Source: Vibrio vulnificus NBRC 15645 = ATCC 27562 (GTDB taxonomy: Bacteria; Pseudomonadota; Gammaproteobacteria; Enterobacterales; Vibrionaceae). Taken from it: a stretch of DNA of 64,000 nt. Made by a program: the position numbers and the translations under genes. Below the pieces are notes generated by a model, which was given only the letters and a program-made list of their open reading frames with translations, did not search any database and had not been told where the DNA came from. Every line of letters begins with the position of its first letter. Within the stretch, counting starts at the first letter, position 1. Shown here piece by piece: positions 16,516 to 25,494 of this stretch. The stretch spans positions 124,001 to 188,000 of the forward strand of contig NZ_CP012881.1 of NCBI RefSeq assembly GCF_002224265.1. The letters run 5' to 3'.

Positions 16516-17952
16516 ATGCTTCAAGAACCGACTCCGCAACAATACGAACTGGAAATGGTGACGATGGAACAGTTAGTTCCTAAAAACCATTTAGTGCGCA
16601 AAATCGATAATGCTATCGACTTTGAATTCATTCGTGATGAAGTCGCTCATCTTTATTGTAAAGATAATGGGCGTCCACCTGTTGACCCTGTTCGTCTCTT
16701 CAAAATCATCTTGCTTGGTTATATCTTTGGTATAAAAAGTGAGCGTCAGCTCGTTAAAGAAATTGAAGTGAATGTCGCTTACCGTTGGTTCTTACGGATG
16801 TCATTAACAGAGAAAGTCATCCACGCTTCGACTCTAAGCCAAAACCGCATTCGTCGCTTTAATGGCACGGATGTATTCGAACGTATTTTTATCAATATCG
16901 TAGAGCAAGCCATGACGAAAGGCTTGGTCGCGGGTCAAGAGCTCTTTACGGACAGTACTCATCTCAAAGCGAACGCCAACAAGAATAAACACACCAATAA
17001 AGTCACGGCGGTTCGCGCGAGTGCCTATCTTGATATGCTGGATGACGACGTCGCGTTAGACCGAGAAAAAGCGGGTAAGAAGCCTCTTAAGGCTCGTGAA
17101 TCAGAGTCAAAAACAAAGAATACCAAAACCAGCACCACTGACCCAGAGAGTGGCTTCATGACTCGTGATAATAAGCCACAAGGCTTCTTCTACCTCGACC
17201 ATCGAACCGTTGATGGTCAACATGGAATTATCCTCGATACCTATACCACCGCGGGCAACATCAATGACTCACAGCCTTACGTTCAACGCTTAGATTACAC
17301 GCTTGCTACATTCCAATTGAACCCGATAGCCGTTGGACTGGATGCGGGCTACTTTACCGCTCCAGTGGCGGAGTCACTTGAACGTCGAGGTATTCTTGGC
17401 GTGTTCGGTTATCGACGTCCATCGAGAACGAAAAATGCGTTCAAAAAGAAACACTTTACTTACGATGCGCAAAGAGACTGCTACCAGTGTCCGAATGGTC
17501 AGGCGTTGCTTTATAAAACCACGTCACGCGATGCCTACCGAGAATACCACTCAGACCCGAAAGAGTGTGCGTTCTGTCCAATGAGGGATGACTGTACTCA
17601 AAGCAAAAACATGAAGAAAGTGATTACTCGGCATATCTATAGCGATGCCGTAGAGAGAGCAAATCAAATGCGGCTTTCTTCCTATGGTAAGAAGACCTAT
17701 CGACGTCGAAGTGAAACAGTAGAACGGAGCTTTGCAGACGCTAAGCAACATCATGGTCATCGTTATGCACGATTCAGAGGTCTAGCTAATGTGCAAATGC
17801 AGTGTTGGTTGGCAGCGGCAGCCCAAAACATCAAGAAGATAGCGTTGGTGGTGAACTATCTACGAAAAATGGGCTTAAATATGGCAGAAATAAGGCAGAT
17901 ACTTGCTTCTGTATACCCATGTAATGAATGGGAACTTCTGCGCACGATATAA
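16516..17952 (+). CDS. IS1182-family DDE transposase
   Basis: The 478-residue protein has the N-terminal DUF772 domain (QLVPKNHLVRKIDNAIDFEF; GIKSERQLVKEIEVNVAYRW, about residues 17-110) and a C-terminal DDE domain. The acidic residues are seen in LFTDSTHLKANANK, VGLDAGYFTAPV and RSETVERSFADAKQ. A Cys cluster (YQCPNG, CAFCPMRDDC) is typical of the family. The frame is complete, so the element may be active. No good ribosome site precedes the ATG; the region instead folds into a hairpin (GGGGTATC / GGATACTCC). The stop lies 81 bp before the element's right end. Confidence 0.93.
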   Translation: MLQEPTPQQYELEMVTMEQLVPKNHLVRKIDNAIDFEFIRDEVAHLYCKDNGRPPVDPVRLFKIILLGYIFGIKSERQLVKEIEVNVAYRWFLRMSLTEKVIHASTLSQNRIRRFNGTDVFERIFINIVEQAMTKGLVAGQELFTDSTHLKANANKNKHTNKVTAVRASAYLDMLDDDVALDREKAGKKPLKARESESKTKNTKTSTTDPESGFMTRDNKPQGFFYLDHRTVDGQHGIILDTYTTAGNINDSQPYVQRLDYTLATFQLNPIAVGLDAGYFTAPVAESLERRGILGVFGYRRPSRTKNAFKKKHFTYDAQRDCYQCPNGQALLYKTTSRDAYREYHSDPKECAFCPMRDDCTQSKNMKKVITRHIYSDAVERANQMRLSSYGKKTYRRRSETVERSFADAKQHHGHRYARFRGLANVQMQCWLAAAAQNIKKIALVVNYLRKMGLNMAEIRQILASVYPCNEWELLRTI

Positions 17953-17970
17953 CAAAAAAAAATCACGATC

Positions 17971-18020
17971 GCGACCTACGGTCGCTTCCAAAAAAGAACC
18001 CCACTTAAAAAGCGGGGTTC
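17971..18020 (+). terminator. Hairpins at the 3' end of the IS1182-family element
   Basis: GCGACC-TAC-GGTCGC (17971-17985) and AACCCCACTT..AAGCGGGGTT (17998-18019) lie between the transposase stop and the right end. Neither has a strong T-run. Confidence 0.45.
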
Positions 18021-18033
18021 GTCATCAATCTGA

Positions 18034-18055
18034 GGCGCTTACAAGCGCCTTTTTT
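18034..18055 (+). terminator. Right copy of the duplicated terminator, also the right target duplication
   Basis: GGCGCTTACAAGCGCC (18034-18049) followed by TTTTTT. On the + strand it is complete and would stop the transposase transcript. For fabV on the - strand the hairpin is followed by element sequence rather than a T-run. Confidence 0.8.
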
Positions 18056-18120
18056 ATTCTATTTCTCTGTTTCGTTGAGAGTAGCACAACCCTGTTTGGT
18101 GCTGCGCTACGGAATAGAAA

Positions 18121-19323
18121 CTAGATAGCAATAAAATCCGTTGCAACGTCTGGGTTAACGTCTGCTTCGTAATCTACGCCATCAATACCGAAACCAAATA
18201 GCTTCAAGAACTCTTCTTTGTACTCAACGTAGTCAGTCAGCTCTTTTAGATTCTCAGTGGTGATTTGTGGCCATAGGTTGCGGCAATGTTCTTGAATATC
18301 ATCGCGCAATTCCCAATCGTCAAGACGAAGACGGTTCTTCTCATCCACTTCTGCTGCACTGCCATCTTCTTTATACAGACGCTGGCTAAACATGCGGTAG
18401 ATCTGTTCCATACAACCTTCGTGAACGCCTTCTTCACGCATCTTTTTGAAGACCATCGCGATATACAGAGGCATCACTGGAATCGCTGAACTTGCTTGAG
18501 TCACAACAGATTTAAGCACTGCAACATTTGCACTACCGCCAGTTGCAGAGAGTTTCTCGTTCAGTGCAGACGCTGCACGATCGAGATCCATCTTCGCTTT
18601 ACCCAGCGCACCATCCCAGTAGATAGGCCAGGTTAATTCAGTACCGATGTAGCTGTAAGCAACGGTTTTGCAACCTTCTGCCAGCACACCCGCTTCTGCT
18701 AGCGCATTGATCCAAAGTTCCCAATCTTCACCACCCATAACCGTTACCGTGTCTTGGATTTCCTGCTCAGTTGCAGGTTCCACACTGGCTTCAATAATGA
18801 TGTCTTTGTTGGTATCAACCGCCGTTGAGGTGTAAGTTTGGCCAATAGGTTTTAGCGCCGAGCGAATAAGTTCGCCCGTTTCTGGTAACTTACGAACAGG
18901 CGAAGCCAAAGAGTAAACAACCATATCCACTTGACCCAAATCTTCTTTGATTAGGTCGATTGTTTTTTGTTTTGCTTCGTTAGAAAACGCATCGCCGTTT
19001 AAGCTTTTTGCGTACAAACCTTCTTCACGAGCTAGTTTCTCAAATGCCGCTGCATTGTAAAAACCTGCGGTGCCTGGTTTCTTCTCTGAGCCTTCTTTTT
19101 CGAAGAAAACACCGATAGTGGCCGCACCACCACCGAAAGCAGCTGCAATACGAGAAGATAAGCCGTAGCCACTGGATGCACCCACAACAAGTACACGTTT
19201 TGGTGCGTTTTTGATAGGGCCTTGTGCTTTGGTGTAAGCAATTTGTTCTTTTACATTAGCTTCACAACCCACTGGGTGCGTTGTAGTACAGATAAATCCA
19301 CGAATTTTAGGTTTGATGATCAT
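18121..19323 (-). CDS. fabV: Enoyl-ACP/enoyl-CoA reductase FabV
   Basis: The 400-residue protein is a FabV-type NADH-dependent trans-2-enoyl reductase, the last step of the fatty-acid elongation cycle, and a triclosan-insensitive replacement for FabI. The NAD-binding [20 protein letters not shown] lies near residue 48, and the catalytic Tyr and Lys (about 235 and 244) in [13 protein letters not shown] show the Y-x8-K spacing that separates FabV from ordinary SDRs. The ATG at 19323 ([10 protein letters not shown]) matches the family start and has AAAGGAAG upstream; a TTG two codons earlier is rejected. Its downstream hairpin was split by the IS1182-family insertion, so its 3' end may have changed. 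It follows fadE on the same strand behind a terminator. Confidence 0.95.
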   Translation of the reverse strand: MIIKPKIRGFICTTTHPVGCEANVKEQIAYTKAQGPIKNAPKRVLVVGASSGYGLSSRIAAAFGGGAATIGVFFEKEGSEKKPGTAGFYNAAAFEKLAREEGLYAKSLNGDAFSNEAKQKTIDLIKEDLGQVDMVVYSLASPVRKLPETGELIRSALKPIGQTYTSTAVDTNKDIIIEASVEPATEQEIQDTVTVMGGEDWELWINALAEAGVLAEGCKTVAYSYIGTELTWPIYWDGALGKAKMDLDRAASALNEKLSATGGSANVAVLKSVVTQASSAIPVMPLYIAMVFKKMREEGVHEGCMEQIYRMFSQRLYKEDGSAAEVDEKNRLRLDDWELRDDIQEHCRNLWPQITTENLKELTDYVEYKEEFLKLFGFGIDGVDYEADVNPDVATDFIAI

Positions 19324-19450
19324 ATTCAACTTCCTTTAAAAAACTGTGTAAGGATAAAAGGTTCGTCGCCTATTCGCATCTAATTTCTGTAAAAATGCGC
19401 TGAAAATGCAAGTGGTTGGAGCTCTATGCACCAATTTCTATTGCAAACCA

Positions 19451-19478
19451 TACGAAAAGCACCTCGTTTGAGGTGCTT
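19451..19478 (-). terminator. fadE terminator
   Basis: On the - strand AAGCACCTC-AAAC-GAGGTGCTT is followed by TTCGTA; the T-run is short (TTTT including the stem end). It separates fadE from fabV. Confidence 0.7.
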
Positions 19479-19503
19479 GGTTCATCTCTTCACTACAATG
19501 GCG

Positions 19504-21789
19504 CTACGCCGCGCTGGTTAGCTTCTTTTTTTTCTCAGGCGCATTGGTGAGCGTCTTTGAGAAGTCAAAGCTGAAGTGATCCACTTGGATCGCTTGGTAA
19601 CGCAGCTTATCCGCGGCTAAGATTTTATCTACTTCACGTTGCGTTAGCACATCGGCGTCTAGCGCTTGTTGCAGACGCTCAGCCAGCAAGCCTTTACGGG
19701 CCACTTTGCCATCTTTTGCCGCTTTCATCAGCTTACGCTCTAGCGGTTTGATGTCGTACATCGCTAGGAATGCTTGCTCCATCAAACCAACACTGTCGTC
19801 TTTCTCTTTGCCGATGTAACACAAGTTAGTCAATCGGTCGCGCTGCACGCCAGGGGTCATCATCGCTTCCGCAATGTCCACACAGAGTTCATCGCTTGGT
19901 TTGGCAAAGTGATTACCTAGTGGGAATAGCAGCCCTTTGAGTACGCCGCCGACATATTTCACCGGGAAGTTAGCATAGGCTTCGTTCAACGATTTCGCTG
20001 CGTGATGCAAACAGTGCTGCACTGCGTAATGAACGAAGTTGAGATCCGATTGTTGACGACCTTCATCTTCATATTTTTTCAATGCCGCAGAGGCCATGTA
20101 GAGATAACTAAGGCCATCACCCAAGCGTGCAGAAATCATCTCTTTGCGCTTAAGTTCACCGCCTAGCGTTAACATGGCAAAATCGGCACTGACCGCCAAG
20201 GCGCGACTCAGACGAGTCATGTCTTTATAGTAACGTTGCGTTGGGCCGCTCATTTGCGCTTTTACAAAGCGTGAGCCTGTAAGCGCTGCACCTAAAGCGC
20301 CGAGAGTATTGAACGTGGCGTGCTTAATGTGCTTAAACAGCAACTCGTCAAATTGTTTCGCACCTTCTTTGGCATCTGGGTTCGCTGCGGCTTCCATTTC
20401 TTTCAAAACGTATGGATGGCATCGCGTTGCACCCTGACCAAATATCATTAGGTTACGAGTGAGGATGTTAGCTCCTTCGACCGTAATCGCCACTGGAATA
20501 CCAAGATAATGGGTCGCTAGGTAGTTCATCGGACCATCTTGAATCGCACGGCCAGAGTGAATATCCATAGAGTCATCAAGAATCGTTCTCGCCATCTCCG
20601 TCATATGATACTTAGCAATAGCGGTTACGATCCCAGGTTTTTCCTTCAGATCGAGTGATGTTGTGGTCAAAGTACGAGTGGCTTCCAATAAGTAGGTCAA
20701 ACCGCCAATTCGTCCCATCGCTTCTGCAACGCCTTCAAACTTACCGATAGACATGCCAAATTGCTTACGCACATAGGCATATGCCCCCGTTGTGCGCGTG
20801 GTCAAATGACCAATGGCCGTGCCAAGCGCAGGAAGTGAAATACCACGCCCAGCTGATAAACACTCCACCAGCATGCGCCAGCCTTTACCTGCGTAATCCG
20901 CACCACCAATCAGCCAGTCCATCGGGATGAACACATCGTGGCCACGAGTTGGGCCGTTCATAAACGCCAGACCTAGAGGATCGTGACGCTCACCAATCAC
21001 CACACCTTCATGATCGGCTGGAATCAAGGCACAAGTAATCCCAACATCGGTTTTATCACCCAACAGATGATCAGGGTCTTGAAGTTTAAATGCGAGACCA
21101 AGTACGGTCGCGACAGGGGCGAGTGTGATGTAACGCTTGTTCCAACTCAAACGAATACCAAGAACTTCTTTGCCTTCATGCATGCCATAGCAAACCACGC
21201 CTTGATCGGGAATGCCACCAGCATCCGAGCCAGCTTCTGGACCCGTCAATGCAAAACAAGGAATGTCTGTACCATCGGCAAGACGAGGTAACCAGTAATC
21301 TTTTTGTGCCTGTGTACCGTAGTGAGAAAGGAGCTCACCAGGGCCTAATGAGTTCGGTACCATAACCGTCACGGCGGTACTGATACTGCGTGTCGCAATT
21401 TTGGTTACTATGGTTGAGTTCGCCAGTGCGGAAAACTGACGGCCACCATATTTCTTCGAAATGATCAGTGAGAAAAAACGCTCTTTACGTAAGTATTCCC
21501 ACACCTCTTTCGGTAAATCACGATCTTCTTTCACGATCTTATGATCATCAAGCATTTCAAGCAGTGTTTCTAGCTCGTTATCAATGAAAGCTTGCTCTTC
21601 AGCCGACAAGGTCGGTTTCGGATAATGATGCAGTTTGGAGAAATCTGGCTTCCCAGAAAACAGCTCCGCGTCCCACCAAACACTTCCCGCTTCCATTGCT
21701 TCCTTCTCTGTTTCAGACAAAGGAGGAAGTACTTTTTTGAACATTTTAAATGCAGGGTCGCTGACCCATTTTTTTCTTAGAGAGCACAT
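19504..21789 (-). CDS. fadE: Acyl-CoA dehydrogenase FadE
   Basis: The 761-residue protein matches E. coli FadE over its length: MEAGSVWWDAELFSGKPDF, VPNSLGPGELLSHYG, CFALTGPEAGSDAGGIPD and ITVEGANILTRNLMIFGQG. It catalyses the first, FAD-dependent step of fatty-acid beta-oxidation. E. coli FadE (814 residues) begins with about 60 hydrophobic residues that are absent here, so this form is probably not membrane-anchored in that way. The ATG at 21789 has AAGGATC upstream. It lies 62 bp behind psrA on the same strand, a likely psrA-fadE operon, with fabV next door: degradation and synthesis genes side by side. Confidence 0.93.
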   Translation of the reverse strand: MCSLRKKWVSDPAFKMFKKVLPPLSETEKEAMEAGSVWWDAELFSGKPDFSKLHHYPKPTLSAEEQAFIDNELETLLEMLDDHKIVKEDRDLPKEVWEYLRKERFFSLIISKKYGGRQFSALANSTIVTKIATRSISTAVTVMVPNSLGPGELLSHYGTQAQKDYWLPRLADGTDIPCFALTGPEAGSDAGGIPDQGVVCYGMHEGKEVLGIRLSWNKRYITLAPVATVLGLAFKLQDPDHLLGDKTDVGITCALIPADHEGVVIGERHDPLGLAFMNGPTRGHDVFIPMDWLIGGADYAGKGWRMLVECLSAGRGISLPALGTAIGHLTTRTTGAYAYVRKQFGMSIGKFEGVAEAMGRIGGLTYLLEATRTLTTTSLDLKEKPGIVTAIAKYHMTEMARTILDDSMDIHSGRAIQDGPMNYLATHYLGIPVAITVEGANILTRNLMIFGQGATRCHPYVLKEMEAAANPDAKEGAKQFDELLFKHIKHATFNTLGALGAALTGSRFVKAQMSGPTQRYYKDMTRLSRALAVSADFAMLTLGGELKRKEMISARLGDGLSYLYMASAALKKYEDEGRQQSDLNFVHYAVQHCLHHAAKSLNEAYANFPVKYVGGVLKGLLFPLGNHFAKPSDELCVDIAEAMMTPGVQRDRLTNLCYIGKEKDDSVGLMEQAFLAMYDIKPLERKLMKAAKDGKVARKGLLAERLQQALDADVLTQREVDKILAADKLRYQAIQVDHFSFDFSKTLTNAPEKKKKLTSAA

Positions 21790-21851
21790 AGTTCAGATCC
21801 TTTTGTTCACTTGGTGGAACCTGTTGGTCCTTGTTTGTTTTTTAATAATAG

Positions 21852-22478
21852 CTACTCAGCGGACATGCCGGCTGAGAGATAGGGAATCAATAGATCAACG
21901 ACAGATTTCACGTCGGTCTGTTGATTAAATTTACTGTCTGCAATTTCCACCAACGCTTGGCTAGAAGCCATGGTGAAAACACACGTGCCTAAAGTGAAGT
22001 GCAAACGCCAGAATAGTTTTTCTTCCGTCAACGCTGGGTTGGCTTTTAGGATGGAGGCGATAAAAAGCTCCAGCACCTCGGCATAACGTGTCGTGATAAA
22101 CCATCTTAGATGGCCCTGCACATCGGTATAGCCTCGACCAATGAGAAGCATGAAAAGGCTGGTGCCATTGGGCCTGACATCATTGAGCTCTCTCAGCGGC
22201 AATCGAAGCGACTCAAACACTTCATCCATCGTATAGCACTCCTGACTGTTGAGCTGCGTCAGGGATTGCTTTACCGCAGGCATCAGAGCCTCCAAGTAAC
22301 GGTTCAGTACTGCACGAACTAAGGTTTTCTTATCGCCAAAATGGTAATTCACGGACGCAAGATTAACGCCTGCTTTACCCGTTATGGTGCGCAACGACGT
22401 GTCATTAAAACCGTATTCCGCAAATAAACCTTCGGCTACATCAAGGATTTTTTCTTTTGTACTGCTTCTTGGAGCCAT
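21852..22478 (-). CDS. psrA: TetR-family fatty-acid regulator PsrA
   Basis: The 208-residue repressor has an N-terminal TetR helix-turn-helix (FNDTSLRTITGKAGVNLASVNYHFGDKK read in parts) and a ligand domain with FWRLHFTLGTCVFTM and a YLSAGMSAE end, closely like Pseudomonas PsrA, which binds long-chain fatty acids. I start at the ATG at 22478 (MAPRSSTKEK); an extension to 22541 would run through its own operator and is rejected. A perfect CAAAC-N4-GTTTG palindrome sits 16 bp upstream, fitting autoregulation. fadE follows in the same direction, so PsrA probably governs beta-oxidation here. Confidence 0.9.
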   Translation of the reverse strand: MAPRSSTKEKILDVAEGLFAEYGFNDTSLRTITGKAGVNLASVNYHFGDKKTLVRAVLNRYLEALMPAVKQSLTQLNSQECYTMDEVFESLRLPLRELNDVRPNGTSLFMLLIGRGYTDVQGHLRWFITTRYAEVLELFIASILKANPALTEEKLFWRLHFTLGTCVFTMASSQALVEIADSKFNQQTDVKSVVDLLIPYLSAGMSAE

Positions 22479-22493
22479 TTTAATCACCCGTAT

Positions 22494-22507
22494 CAAACAA
22501 CTGTTTG
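22494..22507. promoter_or_regulatory. PsrA operator
   Basis: CAAACAACTGTTTG is a perfect palindrome CAAAC-N4-GTTTG and fits the PsrA consensus known from Pseudomonas. It lies just upstream of the psrA start, and another GTTTG half-site occurs at 22516-22520. It implies autorepression relieved by fatty acids, and control of fadE through read-through. Confidence 0.7.
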
Positions 22508-22744
22508 AAATATACGTTTGACACCATAAATTAACAAGCAATTAACATCACACTTTTCAACATTGGTCCGACCAGATTCAAGCACTTCACTCTATCTGGC
22601 TGTTTTTCTGTTAAAAATTGCTGGAGAAAAAATTTTTAAAAAAATGGGGAACTGTTTAAAAAAGGCAGGGTCTGAATAGATGTAACAAAAAGGGCAATTT
22701 AAAGTTCTACTGGCCGTCAAACTTGTTTCTTACTTTCTGTTACG

Positions 22745-22813
22745 TTGCTGCTTTATCTTATTAACTCCTATGTTTGTATCTGCCCAGACCCCATTGGTAC
22801 TGGGCTTTTTTTT
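22745..22813 (+). ncRNA. Candidate small RNA ending in an intrinsic terminator
   Basis: A strong terminator, GCCCAG..ACC / GGT..CTGGGC with eight T residues (22782-22813), lies on the + strand although both flanking genes are on the - strand. Something on the + strand must therefore end here. A weak promoter, TTACTT (22730-22735) with 18 bases to TATCTT (22754-22759), would give an RNA of about 50 nt; the 5' end is a guess and the transcript could start further upstream. Hfq-dependent small RNAs commonly have this ending. No known family is recognised. Confidence 0.4.
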
Positions 22814-22877
22814 GTTTGTCACTCTCTGTTCAGCCTCAATTTAAGACGGCAAATAGTTAAGACAGCCAATAGAAACC

Positions 22878-22905
22878 AAAAAGCCTCTGCGATAATCGCA
22901 GAGGC
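22878..22905 (-). terminator. nhaA terminator
   Basis: On the - strand GCCTCTGCGATTATCGCAGAGGC is a perfect palindrome followed by TTTTT. Confidence 0.85.
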
Positions 22906-22948
22906 CTCTGAGTTTATTGAATCAGTCTATGGTTTAGCAGTCTCTCGT

Positions 22949-24094
22949 TTAGCTGATTGCTTTCTCACTTTCCGCCGCTGTTTTTGGCAGCGATACATGC
23001 AGTAGGAAATAACCAAGCACAGCCGCTGTCGTTGATCCCATCAAGATACCTAGTCGTGAATAAGTATCGAAGTCTGGATTTGCACTACCAAACGCCAACG
23101 ATGAAATAAAGATCGACATGGTAAAACCGATACCACAGAGCACTGACACGGCAAAGATATGCTTGAAGTTCACACCGTCAGGCAATTTAGCCACACCAAA
23201 CTTCACCGCTGCCCAGCTAAACGTAAAGATACCCAGTGGTTTACCAACCAATAGCCCTAGCGCAATACCTAGCGGCAACATGGAAGTCAAGCCAGAAAGA
23301 GACACCCCTTCAAGCGAGATACCAGCGTTAGCAAAGGCAACATATGGGTGAAGCGCATGTTCCATGTGTTTCAACGGAGAGTGCTCACCTTTTTTACCCT
23401 GTAATGGGATAGAGAAGCCAATCACAACACCTGCCAAAGTCGCATGGACTCCAGATTTCAGTACCGCAACCCACAAGATAAAGCCGACAACGATATACCA
23501 AATTAACTTTGTCACATTCTTAGCGTTTAGCATGAACAAGACACCCGTCATCGCGAATCCAACCGTCAACGCAAGCGTCGACAAATCACCACTGTAGAAG
23601 AGTGCAATAATCACAACGACGCCCAAGTCATCGATGATCGCTAATGCCAAAAGGAACACTTTAAGACTGACAGGAACGCGCTTACCTAGCAGCGCCATGA
23701 TACCCAACGCAAATGCAATATCGGTCGCTGCTGGAATTGCCCAACCTTTAATCGCTTCCGGATCGTTTCCATTAAAAGCAACATAGATAAGCGCTGGTGC
23801 CAACATTCCCCCCACCGCGGCAATCGCTGGGAAGATCGCAGTTTCACGCGATTTCAATGCACCTTCTAATAATTCACGCTTAACTTCCAAGCCGATAAGC
23901 AAGAAGAAAATGGCCATTAGGCCATCATTGATCCAATGAGATACTGACATACCAAATACATAAGTATGCAAAATCGCTTGGTAACTTTCATTGAGAGGCG
24001 AGTTTGCAAGCACCATTGCGATCGCGGCGGCGATCACAAGCAAAATGCCACCAGCAGATTCCATTTTGAAAAAGTCACGAATGACATCGTTCAT
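22949..24094 (-). CDS. nhaA: Na+/H+ antiporter NhaA
   Basis: The 381-residue inner-membrane protein has about twelve helices and the NhaA hallmarks [15 protein letters not shown] and [15 protein letters not shown], whose double Asp is the ion-binding pair (Asp163/164 in E. coli). It expels sodium or lithium in exchange for protons and supports growth in salt and at alkaline pH, fitting a marine or estuarine host. The ATG is preceded by AAGGGTG. It is a single gene with its own terminator. No NhaR-type regulator gene is adjacent. Confidence 0.95.
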   Translation of the reverse strand: MNDVIRDFFKMESAGGILLVIAAAIAMVLANSPLNESYQAILHTYVFGMSVSHWINDGLMAIFFLLIGLEVKRELLEGALKSRETAIFPAIAAVGGMLAPALIYVAFNGNDPEAIKGWAIPAATDIAFALGIMALLGKRVPVSLKVFLLALAIIDDLGVVVIIALFYSGDLSTLALTVGFAMTGVLFMLNAKNVTKLIWYIVVGFILWVAVLKSGVHATLAGVVIGFSIPLQGKKGEHSPLKHMEHALHPYVAFANAGISLEGVSLSGLTSMLPLGIALGLLVGKPLGIFTFSWAAVKFGVAKLPDGVNFKHIFAVSVLCGIGFTMSIFISSLAFGSANPDFDTYSRLGILMGSTTAAVLGYFLLHVSLPKTAAESEKAIS

Positions 24095-24337
24095 GATTTC
24101 ACCCTTTTATTTATAATCGTAATCAACGAACTTTGAAGAATGTAAGCAGTGTATATATAACCATTTTGTAGGAATAATCGCTTGTTTGGATATTTCACTT
24201 CGGTATTTCCGATGTAAGCAATTACCTCAGCCAACCACATTCTTAGTTCATCGACATTCAAGCCATTGAAAAGATTATAGCCAATTCGTTAAACGGATGT
24301 TAGTAAAGCGATTGATTATTCATAAATCGTAACAGAT

Positions 24338-24371
24338 AAAACAATGGGCTCCATCAGGAGCCCATTGTTTT
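24338..24371 (-). terminator. Terminator of the AttH/ABC operon
   Basis: AAAACAATGGGCTCC and GGAGCCCATTGTTTT form a perfect 15-bp stem with a 4-base loop. The stop codon of the attH-like gene is inside the stem. It is symmetrical and could also stop + strand transcription. Confidence 0.85.
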
Positions 24372-25494
24372 AATAACCCGTTAATTGCATAAAGCCTCTT
24401 CCGGACTTGCTACCGGCCACATTAATTGGCCCTTCCCAATAGGGAATCAAAAAGGGTAACCACATCTCTTGCTGTATCGCTTTCGTTTGCACGTAGATGT
24501 CTTGACTTGGAATTTCAATCGCCCATTGCAATGGAATGCGCTTCCCGTCCGCCAGCGTTGTGTAGAGGATCGGATAAACCGTCACATCCTTTTCCGTTAA
24601 CGGTATGACTTTGCCAGACGACGTTGATAGCGTACCAAAAATATAGGGAACTCGACTTTGATGACGGTAACGGCTGATGCTCAGTGCCTTGTCATTGTCG
24701 AGGTTGAAGGTGAACCAATCCCACCCTTGCTGCCCTTCTTCGAAAAGATTGCTACCCCACTCTTTTTGTAGCCACGCATTGCCCGTCACTTCAATACGAC
24801 GCCCTTCTAAGAACATACTGCCTTTTACATCGAGAAACGGAGCGCTAATGCTGAATGACGCAACCGACTCGAGATCGTGTTTAAGTTGATAGCCTTTATC
24901 ACCATTGAGAACAAAGGGGCCAGCCGTCCTCGTCGCCAGCTCCAGCGAAAAATCATCGGTTGCTATTGTTAGACTTCCTGGAAACGGTGTTGTCCCCAAC
25001 GAGCGCCATGTCCAGTTATCGATCCACATACGAAAGGGTTTATTGGTTGCCCCTGCTTGGCCTATCCCTCCTCGAGCCACACGCTGCTCCCGCCAGATCT
25101 TTTCTTTCCCCGTCAAAACAACGTTAGCAAGATAAAGCTGAGGGTTTTGCCAACCGCTGACTTCTCTTTCATCAGTCGCGATACGGATCAGGCTAAACTG
25201 GACAGTGTAGAATTGACCAAATTCGTCTTGCAGCGTTGCAAAATAGTGCCACCATTCATGCTGGTATTGCTCATGAAATTTGAAATCTTCCGGCAAAGAG
25301 ACTTTTTTATTGGGTAATACAGGTTCAAAGATCGTTTTGTCCTGTATGCCCAAAGAGTTGTTCAGTCGATATTCTTGCGCCTCATTGGTGCCAGATTGAG
25401 ACCAATAAAAGCCCATCGCAGCTGTCACCATAGCCGCCAAAAGAAAAATGAGCATTAATGCAAGATTATTGGATTTTCCAGCTAACCACTTCAT
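24370..25494 (-). CDS. AttH/CrtC-like lipocalin-domain protein
   Basis: The 374-residue protein has an N-terminal membrane segment (about 10-30, signal anchor or signal peptide) and then the AttH (carotenoid 1,2-hydratase-like) fold: YQHEWWHYFATLQDEFG, GNAWLQKEWGSN and WDWFTFNLDNDKALSISRY are the family's signature stretches. Such proteins often occur with an FtsX-type exporter; the role is unknown and may be lipid or hydrophobic ligand handling in the envelope. Its ATG directly abuts the stop codon of the permease gene (TAG then ATG), so translation is coupled. It is the last gene of a three-gene operon. Confidence 0.83.
   Translation of the reverse strand: MKWLAGKSNNLALMLIFLLAAMVTAAMGFYWSQSGTNEAQEYRLNNSLGIQDKTIFEPVLPNKKVSLPEDFKFHEQYQHEWWHYFATLQDEFGQFYTVQFSLIRIATDEREVSGWQNPQLYLANVVLTGKEKIWREQRVARGGIGQAGATNKPFRMWIDNWTWRSLGTTPFPGSLTIATDDFSLELATRTAGPFVLNGDKGYQLKHDLESVASFSISAPFLDVKGSMFLEGRRIEVTGNAWLQKEWGSNLFEEGQQGWDWFTFNLDNDKALSISRYRHQSRVPYIFGTLSTSSGKVIPLTEKDVTVYPILYTTLADGKRIPLQWAIEIPSQDIYVQTKAIQQEMWLPFLIPYWEGPINVAGSKSGRGFMQLTGY

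Larger units (their letters stand above)
16439..18033 (+). mobile_element. IS1182-family insertion sequence, complete, 1595 bp
   Basis: The left end is TCAGACTGCTGACAAAG and the right end, read inward, TCAGATTGATGACGAAC: imperfect inverted repeats (13 of 17). Both sides carry the same 16-bp palindrome. Inside are a hairpin with a TTCG loop (16452-16479), a second weaker hairpin before the transposase, one intact transposase, and two hairpins at the 3' end (17971-17985; 17998-18020). IS1182-type elements are known to favour palindromic targets, which fits insertion into a terminator. No closer name is given. Confidence 0.92.
22479..22948. other. psrA-nhaA intergenic region
   Basis: This 470-bp gap holds the psrA operator and promoter, an A/T-rich stretch (22625-22665), a + strand intrinsic terminator at 22782-22813 with no annotated gene before it (possible small RNA), and the nhaA terminator at 22878-22905. 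A 7-base complement (GGGTCTG near 22668, CAGACCC near 22786) could pair within a + transcript. Confidence 0.6.

Noticed and set aside
13130..18033. Composite transposon carrying ybjL
   Set aside because: The two insertion sequences belong to different families with unrelated ends and different target duplications, and ybjL is in its usual chromosomal place.
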